The position numbers were made by a program, and so were the translations under genes. The notes below the pieces were generated by a model. The model worked only from the letters and a program-made list of their open reading frames with translations. It was not told where the DNA came from and searched no databases. Shown here piece after piece: positions 50,147 to 59,021 of a stretch of DNA of 64,000 bases; within the stretch, counting starts at the first letter, position 1; every line of letters starts with the position of its first letter. This stretch comes from an uncultured Hoeflea sp. (lineage in GTDB: Bacteria; Pseudomonadota; Alphaproteobacteria; Rhizobiales; Rhizobiaceae): positions 124,001-188,000 of the forward strand of contig NZ_CANMVK010000003.1 in NCBI RefSeq assembly GCF_947501405.1, written 5' to 3'.

Positions 50147-51541
50147 TCAGGCGGGATGCCGGGCGCTGATGGCGCCATAAAGAGCACGGATTGCCTGTGC
50201 TTCACCGCCGATCGGTGCATGCGGCTTTTCCTTTGGCGACCAGGCAAAAATGTCAAAATGAGCCCAACTGGTTTCTGGCTCGACGAAGCGCTTGAGAAAC
50301 AGAGCCGCAGTGATCGACCCGGCAAAGCCGCCCGCGGGCGCATTGGTGAGATCGGCGATCCTGGCCTTGATGTCCGTTTCATAGGGCGCATAAAGCGGCA
50401 TCCGCCAGACCGGATCGGAGACCGTGGCGGAAGCGGCGGCGAGGTCGCCCGCCAGCTTCTCGTCGTCGGTGTAGAAGGGCGGCAGGTCGGGGCCGAGCGC
50501 TACCCGGGCGGCGCCGGTCAGAGTGGCCATGTCGATCAGCAGGTCCGGTTTGTCTTCACAGGCATAAGTCAGCGCGTCGGCGAGCACCAATCGCCCCTCG
50601 GCGTCGGTGTTGTCGATCTGCACGCTCAGACCCTTGCGGCTGGTCAGCACGTCGCCGGGGCGAAAGGCGGAAGCCGAGATCGAGTTCTCGACGGCGGGCA
50701 CCAGCACCCGCAGGTCTACCGCAAGGCCTGCTTCCATGATCATCATCGCCAGGGCCATGACATTGGCGGCGCCGCCCATGTCCTTTTTCATCAGCAGCAT
50801 GGAGGACGCGGGCTTGATGTCGAGGCCGCCGGTGTCGAAACACACGCCCTTGCCGACCAGAGTGAGTTTGGGTGCGCCCTTCCGGCCCCAGCGCATCTCA
50901 AGCAGGCGCGGTGCCTGATGGGCGGCGCGGCCCACGGCGTGGATCATCGGAAACCGCTTGTCCAGGAGCGCCTCACCCGCGACAACTGTCACCTTGGCCT
51001 TGTAGTGTTTGGCCAGCGCGCGGAAGGCCTGTTCCAGCGCGTCGGGGCCCATGTCATTGGCGGGCGTGTTGACCAGATCACGGGCCAGGGTCACTGCCGC
51101 CACGTTGCGGTTGATCTCCGCGTCATCGACATCCGCCGGGATCACCAGGCGCGGGCCGCCCGGCACGGCGGCGGTGTAGGGTTCAAACCGGTAGGCGCCC
51201 ATGCCGAAGGCCAGCGCCATGTCGGTTCCGGAGACCGGCGAAGTTTCAATGTGCCAATCGCCTTCAGGCAGAAGCCGCGCGAGCTTGCCGCCGATGAAAG
51301 GGTGGCACTTGCCTTCATCGCCAAGCCCGAACAGAGCGCCCGCCAGCTTGCCGTGGCGTGTGGGCGCCAGCAAAAGCGCGCCTTCCGCCGCCTTGAAGCC
51401 CGCGCTTTTGGCCCAGGCCAGTGCGGTCTTGTCAAACCGGCCGCGCTCGAGATCGGTACGCGAGACCGCCCAGACCGGCAAGGTGTCGCCGGACATCGGC
51501 GCGAAGGGCGAAGGCCGGTCGTGAAGGGAAAAAGGCGGCAT
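50147..51541 (-). CDS. Leucyl aminopeptidase family (M17)
   Basis: A 464-residue metallo-aminopeptidase that removes N-terminal residues from peptides. The metal and catalytic motifs LVGKGVCFDTGGLDIKPAS, LMKKDMGGAANVMALA and the M17 signature NTDAEGRLVLADAL are all present. The start at 51541 follows AAGGAGAG. It is upstream of the MarR and NlpC/P60 genes and near the yej transporter, consistent with peptide breakdown after uptake. Confidence 0.92.
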   Translation of the reverse strand: MPPFSLHDRPSPFAPMSGDTLPVWAVSRTDLERGRFDKTALAWAKSAGFKAAEGALLLAPTRHGKLAGALFGLGDEGKCHPFIGGKLARLLPEGDWHIETSPVSGTDMALAFGMGAYRFEPYTAAVPGGPRLVIPADVDDAEINRNVAAVTLARDLVNTPANDMGPDALEQAFRALAKHYKAKVTVVAGEALLDKRFPMIHAVGRAAHQAPRLLEMRWGRKGAPKLTLVGKGVCFDTGGLDIKPASSMLLMKKDMGGAANVMALAMMIMEAGLAVDLRVLVPAVENSISASAFRPGDVLTSRKGLSVQIDNTDAEGRLVLADALTYACEDKPDLLIDMATLTGAARVALGPDLPPFYTDDEKLAGDLAAASATVSDPVWRMPLYAPYETDIKARIADLTNAPAGGFAGSITAALFLKRFVEPETSWAHFDIFAWSPKEKPHAPIGGEAQAIRALYGAISARHPA

Positions 51542-51698
51542 GGGCTCTCCTTGCAGATTTTCCGGGCGTTTCACCGACTGAAAGCCTTTGGGGAATCGCC
51601 TGTTAACGGTTGATTAGGGTTAACAGATTATTGCTTGAGCGAGGATTGCGGCGTGCCTTTCAGCATTGCCGCGGCAATTCAACTCCGGGATCAGGCCA

Positions 51699-52514
51699 AT
51701 GTCCGAAGCAGGTTTTCGCAACGTCATTTCCCGCCGGCCGCTGAGCTTAATTTGCATTGTCATGCTTGGCCTGGCGCTGTCGGGCTGCGCCTCCAAGGGG
51801 CGCCTGACCACCGGATCGATCCCTTCGACCAGCAAGCCGCTTGAAAGCATGAACGCTGCTGAGCTTCACTCGGCCGCCGAGAGCATGGGCCGCGCCTATG
51901 ACCGCAACACCAAAGATCCCTCAACCGGCATGAAATACGCCTCGGTGCTGACCATGAGCGGGCGCTCCGAACAGGCGCTGGCAGTGATGCAGCAGGTGGC
52001 GATTCACAATCCCAACAACCGCACGGTGCTCGCTGCCTATGGCAAGGCCCTGGCCGGCGCCGCGCAGTTCGATAAGGCGCTGGGTGCGATCCGGCGCGCC
52101 CAGACTCCGGACCGGCCCGACTGGCAGTTGCTCTCGGCCGAGGGTGCGATCCTTGACCAGATGGACAACCCGAGCGGGGCACGCGAGCGCTACCGCAAGG
52201 CGCTCGATATCAGACCCAACGAGCCATCGATCCTGTCCAATCTGGGCATGTCCTATTTGCTGCAGGGTGATCTAAGGACTGCCGAGACCTATCTTAAATC
52301 AGCGGTCCAGCAACCCGGCGCCGACAGCCGGGTACGGCAAAACCTTGCACTGGTGGTGGGGCTTCAGGGCCGTTTCCAGGAAGCTGAACAAATCGCCGGC
52401 GCGGAACTGTCGCCGAAACAGGCGAAAGCCAATGTCGACTATCTGCGCAGCATGCTGAGCCAGCAAAACGCCTGGAACAAGCTCAAGGATTCGGACAAGA
52501 ACGCCACCAACTAA
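51699..52514 (+). CDS. TPR lipoprotein, TadD-like
   Basis: A 271-residue lipoprotein with a lipobox LGLALSGCASKG near residue 32. Several tetratricopeptide repeats follow (about 70-235), for example PDWQLLSAEGAILDQMDNPS and EPSILSNLGMSYLLQGDLRT. By sequence and place, at the far end of the Tad/Flp pilus locus, it is likely TadD, which helps assemble the secretin or pilus platform. The start 51699 follows CAGG; an ATG at 51666 has no ribosome site. Confidence 0.83.
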   Translation: MSEAGFRNVISRRPLSLICIVMLGLALSGCASKGRLTTGSIPSTSKPLESMNAAELHSAAESMGRAYDRNTKDPSTGMKYASVLTMSGRSEQALAVMQQVAIHNPNNRTVLAAYGKALAGAAQFDKALGAIRRAQTPDRPDWQLLSAEGAILDQMDNPSGARERYRKALDIRPNEPSILSNLGMSYLLQGDLRTAETYLKSAVQQPGADSRVRQNLALVVGLQGRFQEAEQIAGAELSPKQAKANVDYLRSMLSQQNAWNKLKDSDKNATN

Positions 52515-52814
52515 GCGCTTCTGCCGGCCCGGCTGGTTGTCTTCACCCCGGGCTAACCCCCTTGACCACATCTCTAAATCCGGTTGATCAAACCCCGATT
52601 GGGAACAAGGCAGCGGGCATGTCCGCGCCTGCTCATGGATGTCGGGTTTCCGCCCAAACCTTCGCCCGGTTCCGGGTCTTCCCGTGATCAAGGCTGCGGC
52701 AATTTGGGCGAACGCTCTTGTGACGGCTTGATTGACACAGCCGATTCACACCAGTTCTGTTTCCTGTAGCGCCCGGTCCGGAATTCGGGCCAGAGCGCAG
52801 CATGTGCAACGGAG
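52515..52814. other. Intergenic stretch between TPR and cupredoxin genes
   Basis: 300 bases with no supported gene on either strand. It should contain the cupredoxin promoter, with TTGACA at 52731-52736 as a possible -35, but no good -10 at proper spacing was found. Confidence 0.4.
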
Positions 52815-53339
52815 ATGGCAATGGATATGAACGCGGCGAAACGAGAGTGCGAGCGGACGGATCACGGCGCGCTTAAGGGCCTGTCCGTAATGGCGATGAT
52901 CCTATACAGCGTCTGCGCCACGCCGGGCCATTCACAAGAGGCAACGTCCGCCGGGCAGGTGGATCAGATCACCAATCCGCGGGCCGCTTCGGCACAGAAG
53001 ATGTTTTTCTTCGAGCCGAAACTCACCCTGATCGCACCTGGCGAAACGCTCAATATTCTCAACAGCCGCGGCGAGCACACCGTCGATTCCATCGACGGGC
53101 TGTGGCCCAAGGGCGTCGAACCGGTGGCCATCGCCTCCGATCCCCAGGCGCGCGTGACCTTTCCCATACAAGGCTATTACGCGTTTCGCTGCCGGCGGCA
53201 CGGTCAATATGGCATGGTGATGCTGGTGGTTGCCGGGCAGCCGGATAACAAACACGAGCTGATCGCGCAGATTGAGGAGCTTGCCCTGGGCAAGCGCGAG
53301 AAGGCGTCATTGCGCGCGCTGTTTGATCAGGCGCCATAG
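52815..53339 (+). CDS. Pseudoazurin-like cupredoxin
   Basis: A 174-residue exported protein with a signal peptide (about residues 20-41, ending HSQ). The type-1 copper ligands are His88 (GEHTVDS), Cys126, His129 and Met134 (FRCRRHGQYGM); the Cys-2-His-4-Met spacing equals that of pseudoazurin, but the usual CxPH reads CRRH. A C-terminal helical tail (about 145-174) is extra. It would carry electrons or bind copper in the periplasm. It stands alone between pilus genes, and no partner enzyme is near. Confidence 0.8.
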   Translation: MAMDMNAAKRECERTDHGALKGLSVMAMILYSVCATPGHSQEATSAGQVDQITNPRAASAQKMFFFEPKLTLIAPGETLNILNSRGEHTVDSIDGLWPKGVEPVAIASDPQARVTFPIQGYYAFRCRRHGQYGMVMLVVAGQPDNKHELIAQIEELALGKREKASLRALFDQAP

Positions 53340-53394
53340 CGCCAGACCTGGCCTGGTTTCGCGAGGACAGATCTTTTGACGCTCAGACGGCAGG

Positions 53395-54396
53395 TTAGTT
53401 GGAGAAATTGTCCATCACCTGGATCGCGGCCGGCCCAAGGATGACGCCGATCAGCACCGGCAGGAAGAACAGGATCATCGGCACCGTGAGCTTGGGCGGA
53501 AGCGCTGCGGCCTTCTTTTCTGCCTCGGTCATGCGGGTGTCGCGGCTTTCCTGGGCCAACACCCTGAGCGCCTGGGCGATCGGCGTGCCGTAACGCTCGG
53601 ACTGGATCAGCGCCTGGGTCACCGATTTCACGGCATCAAGCCCGGTCCGGCTGCCCAGGTTCTCAAACGCAACCCGGCGATCCTGGAGATAGGACAACTC
53701 GGCCGTGGTCAGGACAAACTCCTCGGCGAGAGCCGTCGATTGCACGGCAATCTCCTCGGCGACGCGCTTCATCGCTGCTTCGATGGAGACCCCGGACTCG
53801 ACACAGATCAGCAACAGGTCGAGAGCATCGGGCCAGGCGAGCTTGATCGACAATTGCCGTTTCTTGGACTGGTTGGAGACAAACAGATTGGGCGTGTAGA
53901 AGCCGGCATAGGCAATGACGACACAGGCCAGAATACGCACGGTCGTGGGTTTGTCCGCCAGATTGTCGAGCACGAACACATAGACGATGGCACCGACAAG
54001 GAAGAAGAACGGCAGCACGAACCTGGCCAGCAGGAACATATTGAGCGCATTCTGGGTGCGGTAACCGGCCGCGCGCAGCTTGGCCACGGTGGCGTCGTCG
54101 GCCAGCGCCTTTTTGAGATTGAGCTGCTCAACGATACCGCGCACCGAGGCGTTATTGTGGGCCCTGAGGCCGGTCGACTTGGAGCCGCCGCGCGCCTGTT
54201 CGGCATTGAGCCGGGCGCGTTCGCGGGCGCGGATTTCATCGCGTTCCAGGGCCGCGGATTTCATACGCGCATCAAGATCCCCGCGCTCGAAATAGGGCGC
54301 CATGATGGTAAACAGCGTCGCAAAGACCGCGACCGACACCAGGATCGGAACCAGAATTGCCGGGTCGGTGAGGGAGGAGGCGATTTCGGAAAGCAT
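53395..54396 (-). CDS. tadC: Tad pilus inner-membrane platform protein TadC
   Basis: A 333-residue type II secretion F-domain protein. Four membrane segments are visible: one at the N-terminus (AILVPILVSVAVFATLFTIM), two near 130-180, and one at the C-terminus (PMILFFLPVLIGVILGPAAI). The F domain has WPDALDLLLICVESGVSIEA and SERYGTPIAQALRVLAQESR. It should pair with TadB under the CpaF ATPase. It is the last gene of the minus-strand pilus operon. Confidence 0.93.
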   Translation of the reverse strand: MLSEIASSLTDPAILVPILVSVAVFATLFTIMAPYFERGDLDARMKSAALERDEIRARERARLNAEQARGGSKSTGLRAHNNASVRGIVEQLNLKKALADDATVAKLRAAGYRTQNALNMFLLARFVLPFFFLVGAIVYVFVLDNLADKPTTVRILACVVIAYAGFYTPNLFVSNQSKKRQLSIKLAWPDALDLLLICVESGVSIEAAMKRVAEEIAVQSTALAEEFVLTTAELSYLQDRRVAFENLGSRTGLDAVKSVTQALIQSERYGTPIAQALRVLAQESRDTRMTEAEKKAAALPPKLTVPMILFFLPVLIGVILGPAAIQVMDNFSN

Positions 54397-54409
54397 GGTG
54401 AAGCCGCCC

Positions 54410-55420
54410 CTAGATATCGAAGTTGATCATGTTGCGCATCACCAGGACGCCGATCGACATCCAGATCGCTGATGCGCCGAGAATGAGATGCCCGCGGCTG
54501 TCGGTGAAGAGGATCATGATGTATTCGGGCGAGGTCAGATAAACCAAGAATGCGACGATGAATGGCAGCGCACCGATGATGACAGCGGAGGCCTTGGCTT
54601 CCATTGAAAGGGCGTTGATCTTCGCCTTCATCTTCTTGCGATCGCGCAGCACCCGCGAAAGATTGCCCAGAGCCTCGGACAGATTGCCGCCCGCCTGGGC
54701 CTGAATGGCGATGACGATGGCGAAGAAATTTGCTTCCGGCAGCGGAATCCGGCTGTAGAGCCGCCCGCAGGCTTCAGGCACATTCATTCCCATCTGCTGG
54801 GCTTCGACGATGCGCTTGAATTCGGTGCGCACCGGCTCCTGGCCCTCTGCGGAGATCATCCGGATGGCGTCATTGAGCGGCAGGCCCGATTTGATTGAGC
54901 GGACCATGATATCGAGCGCATTGGGAAACTCGGTCAAAAACGCCTTCAGACGCCGGCCGCGCAGGAAACCGATAATCCATCGCGGCATGCCAGCGCCGAA
55001 CACAATCAGCGCGCCCGCGGCGACATAGAGGCTGCCATAGGCGACAAAGGCCAGGAACCCCACGAGAAGACCGAGAATGGCCGAAAGAAAGTAGAACTGC
55101 TTGACCGATATGCCAAGCCCGGCCTGGGCGAGCCGGTCCTTGAGCGGAGGCGAGGCGCGGCGGTCATTTTCCTTGTTTTTTTCTTCGAGCGTCTTGAGCG
55201 AGTCCTGGACCGACTTACGCCGCTTGTTGGCTTCGGCCAACCGGTCGCGGGCAGCCGAGGCCTTGGACCGGTCCGTCTCGGCCGCCTTGACGCGCTTGAC
55301 CCGGTTTTCGGTCTTGCGGTCGCCCTCGATGCGGCTGTAAAGCACGCCATAACCCAGCGCCCCCGCAGAGAGTGCGGCCAGGCCGATAATGGCGACGACG
55401 ACTGTATCCAGTCCAAACAC
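54410..55420 (-). CDS. tadB: Tad pilus inner-membrane platform protein TadB
   Basis: A 336-residue F-domain membrane protein. The F domain carries FPNALDIMVRSIKSGLPLND and IQAQAGGNLSEALGNLSRVL; membrane helices occur at about 4-24, in the middle (105-145) and at the C-terminus. A charged Lys/Arg/Glu-rich segment (35-90) follows helix 1. It lies 13 bases upstream of tadC and 12 bases downstream of cpaF. Confidence 0.93.
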   Translation of the reverse strand: MFGLDTVVVAIIGLAALSAGALGYGVLYSRIEGDRKTENRVKRVKAAETDRSKASAARDRLAEANKRRKSVQDSLKTLEEKNKENDRRASPPLKDRLAQAGLGISVKQFYFLSAILGLLVGFLAFVAYGSLYVAAGALIVFGAGMPRWIIGFLRGRRLKAFLTEFPNALDIMVRSIKSGLPLNDAIRMISAEGQEPVRTEFKRIVEAQQMGMNVPEACGRLYSRIPLPEANFFAIVIAIQAQAGGNLSEALGNLSRVLRDRKKMKAKINALSMEAKASAVIIGALPFIVAFLVYLTSPEYIMILFTDSRGHLILGASAIWMSIGVLVMRNMINFDI

Positions 55421-55432
55421 GCTGTTCGCCCC

Positions 55433-56950
55433 CTAAGCGTTCATCTTTTCCATGGCGTCGAGCGACGCGGCCAACCGCTTGTCCTCGCCGTAGTAACGCG
55501 CACGGTCCCAGAAGTTGGGACGTCCGATGCCCGTCGAGCGGTGCTCGCCGATGATATTGCCCTTGGCGTCTTCACCGACCATCTCGTACTTCATCAGATC
55601 CTGGGTGATGATCACGTCGCCCTCCATTCCCACCACTTCGGTGATGTGGGTAATACGGCGCGAACCGTCACGCAGGCGCGCAGCCTGAATGATCACGTCG
55701 ATCGAGCCGGCGATGATCTCGCGAACGGTTTTCGCCGGAAGCGAAAACCCGCCCATCGCGATCATCGATTCCATACGGCTGAGACACTCACGCGGACTGT
55801 TGGAGTGGATGGTGCCCATCGATCCGTCATGGCCCGTGTTCATGGCCTGCAGCAGATCGAACACCTCGGGTCCGCGAACCTCACCGACGATGATGCGTTC
55901 GGGCCGCATGCGCAGGCAGTTCTTGACCAGATCGCGCATGGTAATCTCGCCCTCGCCCTCGATGTTGGGCGGGCGGGTTTCAAGCCGCACCACATGCGGT
56001 TGCTGAAGTTGCAGTTCGGCTGAATCTTCGCAGGTGATGACCCGCTCATCGGTGTCGATATAGGCGGTCAGACAGTTAAGCAGCGTGGTCTTGCCCGAAC
56101 CCGTACCGCCGGAGATGACCGTGTTGCACCGTACCCGGCCGATGATCTGCAGGATCGCAGCGCCTTCCGGGGTAATGGCACCGAAGCGGACCAGCTGATC
56201 GAGCGTCAGCTTGTCCTTTTTGAATTTACGAATGGTCAGCGCGGTGCCGTCGATCGCCAGCGGTGGGGCAATCACATTGACGCGCGAGCCGTCAGGAAGC
56301 CGGGCGTCGCAGATCGGGCTTGATTCATCGACCCGGCGGCCGACCTGGCTGACAATGCGCTGGCAGATCGACAGCAACTGGCTGTTGTCGCGGAACCGGA
56401 CATCCGTCTCCTGCACCTTGCCGGACACCTCAATGTAGGTCTTGCCGGCGCCGTTGACCATGATGTCGGCGATGTCGTCACGGGCCAGCAGCGGCTCCAG
56501 CGGGCCATAGCCGAGCACATCGTTGCAGATATCGTCGAGCAGTTCCTCCTGCTCGGCGATGGACAGGGCGAAGTTCTTGATGGTGATGATATCATTGACG
56601 ATATCGCGAATTTCCTCGCGCGCACTCTCAGCATCGAGCTTGGCGAGCTGCGACAGGTCGATGGTGTCGATCAGCGCCGAAAATACCTGGCCCTTGGTGT
56701 CGTAATAGGCCTCGTTGCGGGTCGTCTTGCGCTTGGGCTGCGGCGCCTCCTGACGCGGTGGCGTGGCAACCTGCGCCGGCGGCACAGCGAGCGCAGGCGC
56801 ATCTGCGGGTGCAGGTGCGGGCTCCGCGGCAACCGCGGGCGGCGGTTCAACCGGCGCGGCGGCAGGCGCCGTCTCGGCTGCGGCAAGCGGTTTTGCTGCC
56901 GGAGCTAGAGGCGGCCGTGCCGTTCCATCGTTGCTGCGTTTGCCGAACAT
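55433..56950 (-). CDS. cpaF: Tad pilus secretion ATPase CpaF/TadA
   Basis: A 505-residue hexameric ATPase of the type II/IV secretion superfamily. After an Ala/Pro-rich N-terminus (about 10-70) come DDIADIMVNGAGKTYIEVSG, the Walker A GGTGSGKTTLLN, the Asp box and LRMRPERIIVGEVRGPEVFD (Walker B), and the His box TGHDGSMGTIHSN. It powers Flp pilin assembly. Confidence 0.95.
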   Translation of the reverse strand: MFGKRSNDGTARPPLAPAAKPLAAAETAPAAAPVEPPPAVAAEPAPAPADAPALAVPPAQVATPPRQEAPQPKRKTTRNEAYYDTKGQVFSALIDTIDLSQLAKLDAESAREEIRDIVNDIITIKNFALSIAEQEELLDDICNDVLGYGPLEPLLARDDIADIMVNGAGKTYIEVSGKVQETDVRFRDNSQLLSICQRIVSQVGRRVDESSPICDARLPDGSRVNVIAPPLAIDGTALTIRKFKKDKLTLDQLVRFGAITPEGAAILQIIGRVRCNTVISGGTGSGKTTLLNCLTAYIDTDERVITCEDSAELQLQQPHVVRLETRPPNIEGEGEITMRDLVKNCLRMRPERIIVGEVRGPEVFDLLQAMNTGHDGSMGTIHSNSPRECLSRMESMIAMGGFSLPAKTVREIIAGSIDVIIQAARLRDGSRRITHITEVVGMEGDVIITQDLMKYEMVGEDAKGNIIGEHRSTGIGRPNFWDRARYYGEDKRLAASLDAMEKMNA

Positions 56951-56975
56951 AATGCGTCCACTTCACTAAGACTGT

Positions 56976-58262
56976 TTACTTGCGACCCAACAGGCCCATC
57001 AATGATGCAAGACCCGCCCGCTTGCGCTTCTTCATCTCGGCCCGCCCGGTGACCACATGGGCAATCTGGGCAAGCGATTCCGCAACAGGGGATTTGGCCG
57101 AGGATTCAGCAATCATCAGGCCGGAGTTCGCGGCTTCGCCAAACAACGGCGCATCAAACGGGATGATGGCGAGCGGCTCGATTTCCAGAGGATCGCAAAA
57201 CACGTCCGGGGCGATTTCCGGGCGCTTGGCCATGCCCACCTGGTTGAGAATGAGAAGCGGCGGATGATCATTGGGCCGCAATTTGCGCAAGACATCGAAC
57301 ATGTTCTTGGTGTTGCGCAGATTGGCCAGGTCCGGCGTTGCGGTGATGACGATCTCATCGGCGGTGGACAACACCCTCCGGGTCCACTCGGTCCACGCAT
57401 GCGGCACATCAAGCACCGAAATCGGCGCGTTGCGCTGAATGATATCCAGCACCGGCTGGAACGCCTCACCGGAAAAATCATAGGTCCGGTCGAGCATTGA
57501 CGGCGCAGCGAGCATCGACAGATGCTCCGAGCATTTGGCGAGCAACCGGTCCAGGAACACCTCATCCAGACGGTCTGGCGAATAGACCGCTTCGGCAATG
57601 CCCTGGGTCGGGTCATTGTCGAAATTGAGATTGGCGGTTCCGAAAGCCAGATCGAGATCAGCCAGGATGACTTCGCTCGAAAACAGGCTGGAAATACTCC
57701 AGGCGCAATTGTGGGCCAGGGTGGAGGAACCCACTCCGCCCTTGGCGCCGATGAAGGCGATTGATTTGCCGAGCGGGGCTGCATCCGGATCGACAAAGAT
57801 CATAGAGATGACGCCGATGACGTCGGCCATCGACACCGGCGCTACGATGTATTCGGAGACGCCGTTGCGCATCAGATCGCGATAGAGCGCGACATCATTG
57901 ACATGTCCGACAATGACGACGCGGGTGTCGGGATCGCAGACATCGGCCAGTTCGCCAAGCTCTGCAAGCAGGGTCTGGGCATCGGCGCGGGTTTCAAGGA
58001 TCAGCAGATTGGGCGTTGGGGAGCCCGAGAACATGTTGGTCGCCGCCGAGACACCGCCGGAATTGACCCGCAGATTGACCTTGCCCATGCGCCGGTCGTC
58101 GCTGCTGCGCTCCATGGTCTTGGCCAGGCCCTCGGTCTCGTAAAACACGTGAACCGAAATCCGCGGCAACGGGCGAATACGTTCAATATCACCGCGCGCC
58201 GGCGCGTCCGCCACCTGATCGGGCTGGCTTTCCTGTTCAATCGCATAGTCGAGATTGGTCAT
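56976..58262 (-). CDS. cpaE: Tad pilus localisation protein CpaE/TadZ
   Basis: A 428-residue ParA/MinD-like ATPase with an atypical receiver-like N-terminal domain (about 35-150). The P-loop FIGAKGGVGSSTLAHN is the deviant form common to TadZ, with Ser in place of the usual Lys/Thr pair; ILADLDLAFGTANLNFDNDP follows. It places the pilus machine in the cell. It is upstream of cpaF by 25 bases. Confidence 0.92.
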   Translation of the reverse strand: MTNLDYAIEQESQPDQVADAPARGDIERIRPLPRISVHVFYETEGLAKTMERSSDDRRMGKVNLRVNSGGVSAATNMFSGSPTPNLLILETRADAQTLLAELGELADVCDPDTRVVIVGHVNDVALYRDLMRNGVSEYIVAPVSMADVIGVISMIFVDPDAAPLGKSIAFIGAKGGVGSSTLAHNCAWSISSLFSSEVILADLDLAFGTANLNFDNDPTQGIAEAVYSPDRLDEVFLDRLLAKCSEHLSMLAAPSMLDRTYDFSGEAFQPVLDIIQRNAPISVLDVPHAWTEWTRRVLSTADEIVITATPDLANLRNTKNMFDVLRKLRPNDHPPLLILNQVGMAKRPEIAPDVFCDPLEIEPLAIIPFDAPLFGEAANSGLMIAESSAKSPVAESLAQIAHVVTGRAEMKKRKRAGLASLMGLLGRK

Positions 58263-58305
58263 GTCGGTTGTCCTGATTCATGGGGCGCGCTGGGTGGCGT
58301 CTGCA

Positions 58306-59007
58306 TCACGGGGTTCCAAGCGAGGCGCCGTTTTCCCGGTAACTCTCGATCACCACGGAACGGCGCTCGGCATCGATTGCGCTCATGCCGCGGGGCGCGA
58401 TCAGATCACCGGGATTGGCAATCTGCGCAGCCAGATTGCTTTGACTGGCGCAGCCGAAATTGGCCCAGTGCTTGTTCTCCGACGTGTTGCCCACCAGATC
58501 ATCCGGCCAGCGGCCGCATTTGCCGGTCGAGGCTGTGATCGCCAGGAAGGCGATGCGGATCGGGGCCGCGTCCTCGGCGGATGTCACATGATAGGGCGAC
58601 GAAAGAATGCGGCCGCGCGGTACGCCTTGCTTTTCGAGCAACTTGGCGACTTCGGCGGAAATTACCGAAGCGGCGCCGGCATTGGCTGATCCCGACGGCA
58701 CCATGATGCGGATCGCACCGGACGCGCTGGACTTGTAGTCATTGGCAGCACCGCGGACGATCTCACGCATGGAGACCGTGAGCCTGCGATCACCGGTGGC
58801 AACCGGGATATCCACGGTGCGCTCTTTTTCGGCGACGATGATCGGGTGGTTGGTGCGGTAATCGTCGGGCACCGCGCCGACGACGACACTTTGCCCTCCC
58901 CATCCCGCGCAGCCCGAAAGCAGCGTGGCTGCGATCAACAGCGGCCATGCCGACAATCCGGTGCGGCGGAGATCAGGATTTGCGGGAACTGAGATCTTGC
59001 TCGTCAT
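58306..59007 (-). CDS. cpaD: Tad pilus lipoprotein CpaD
   Basis: A 233-residue lipoprotein with lipobox ATLLSGCAGWGG near residue 33. The family segment PDDYRTNHPIIVAEKERTVD and the later NFGCASQSNLAAQIANPGDL, ending RGMSAIDAERR, mark it as CpaD (DUF/TIGR02522 type). It should aid secretin assembly. The ATG at 59007 follows AGGA by 8 bases; an ATG at 59025 overlaps the cpaC stop. Confidence 0.9.
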   Translation of the reverse strand: MTSKISVPANPDLRRTGLSAWPLLIAATLLSGCAGWGGQSVVVGAVPDDYRTNHPIIVAEKERTVDIPVATGDRRLTVSMREIVRGAANDYKSSASGAIRIMVPSGSANAGAASVISAEVAKLLEKQGVPRGRILSSPYHVTSAEDAAPIRIAFLAITASTGKCGRWPDDLVGNTSENKHWANFGCASQSNLAAQIANPGDLIAPRGMSAIDAERRSVVIESYRENGASLGTP

Positions 59008-59021
59008 GGTGAGGATCCTGA

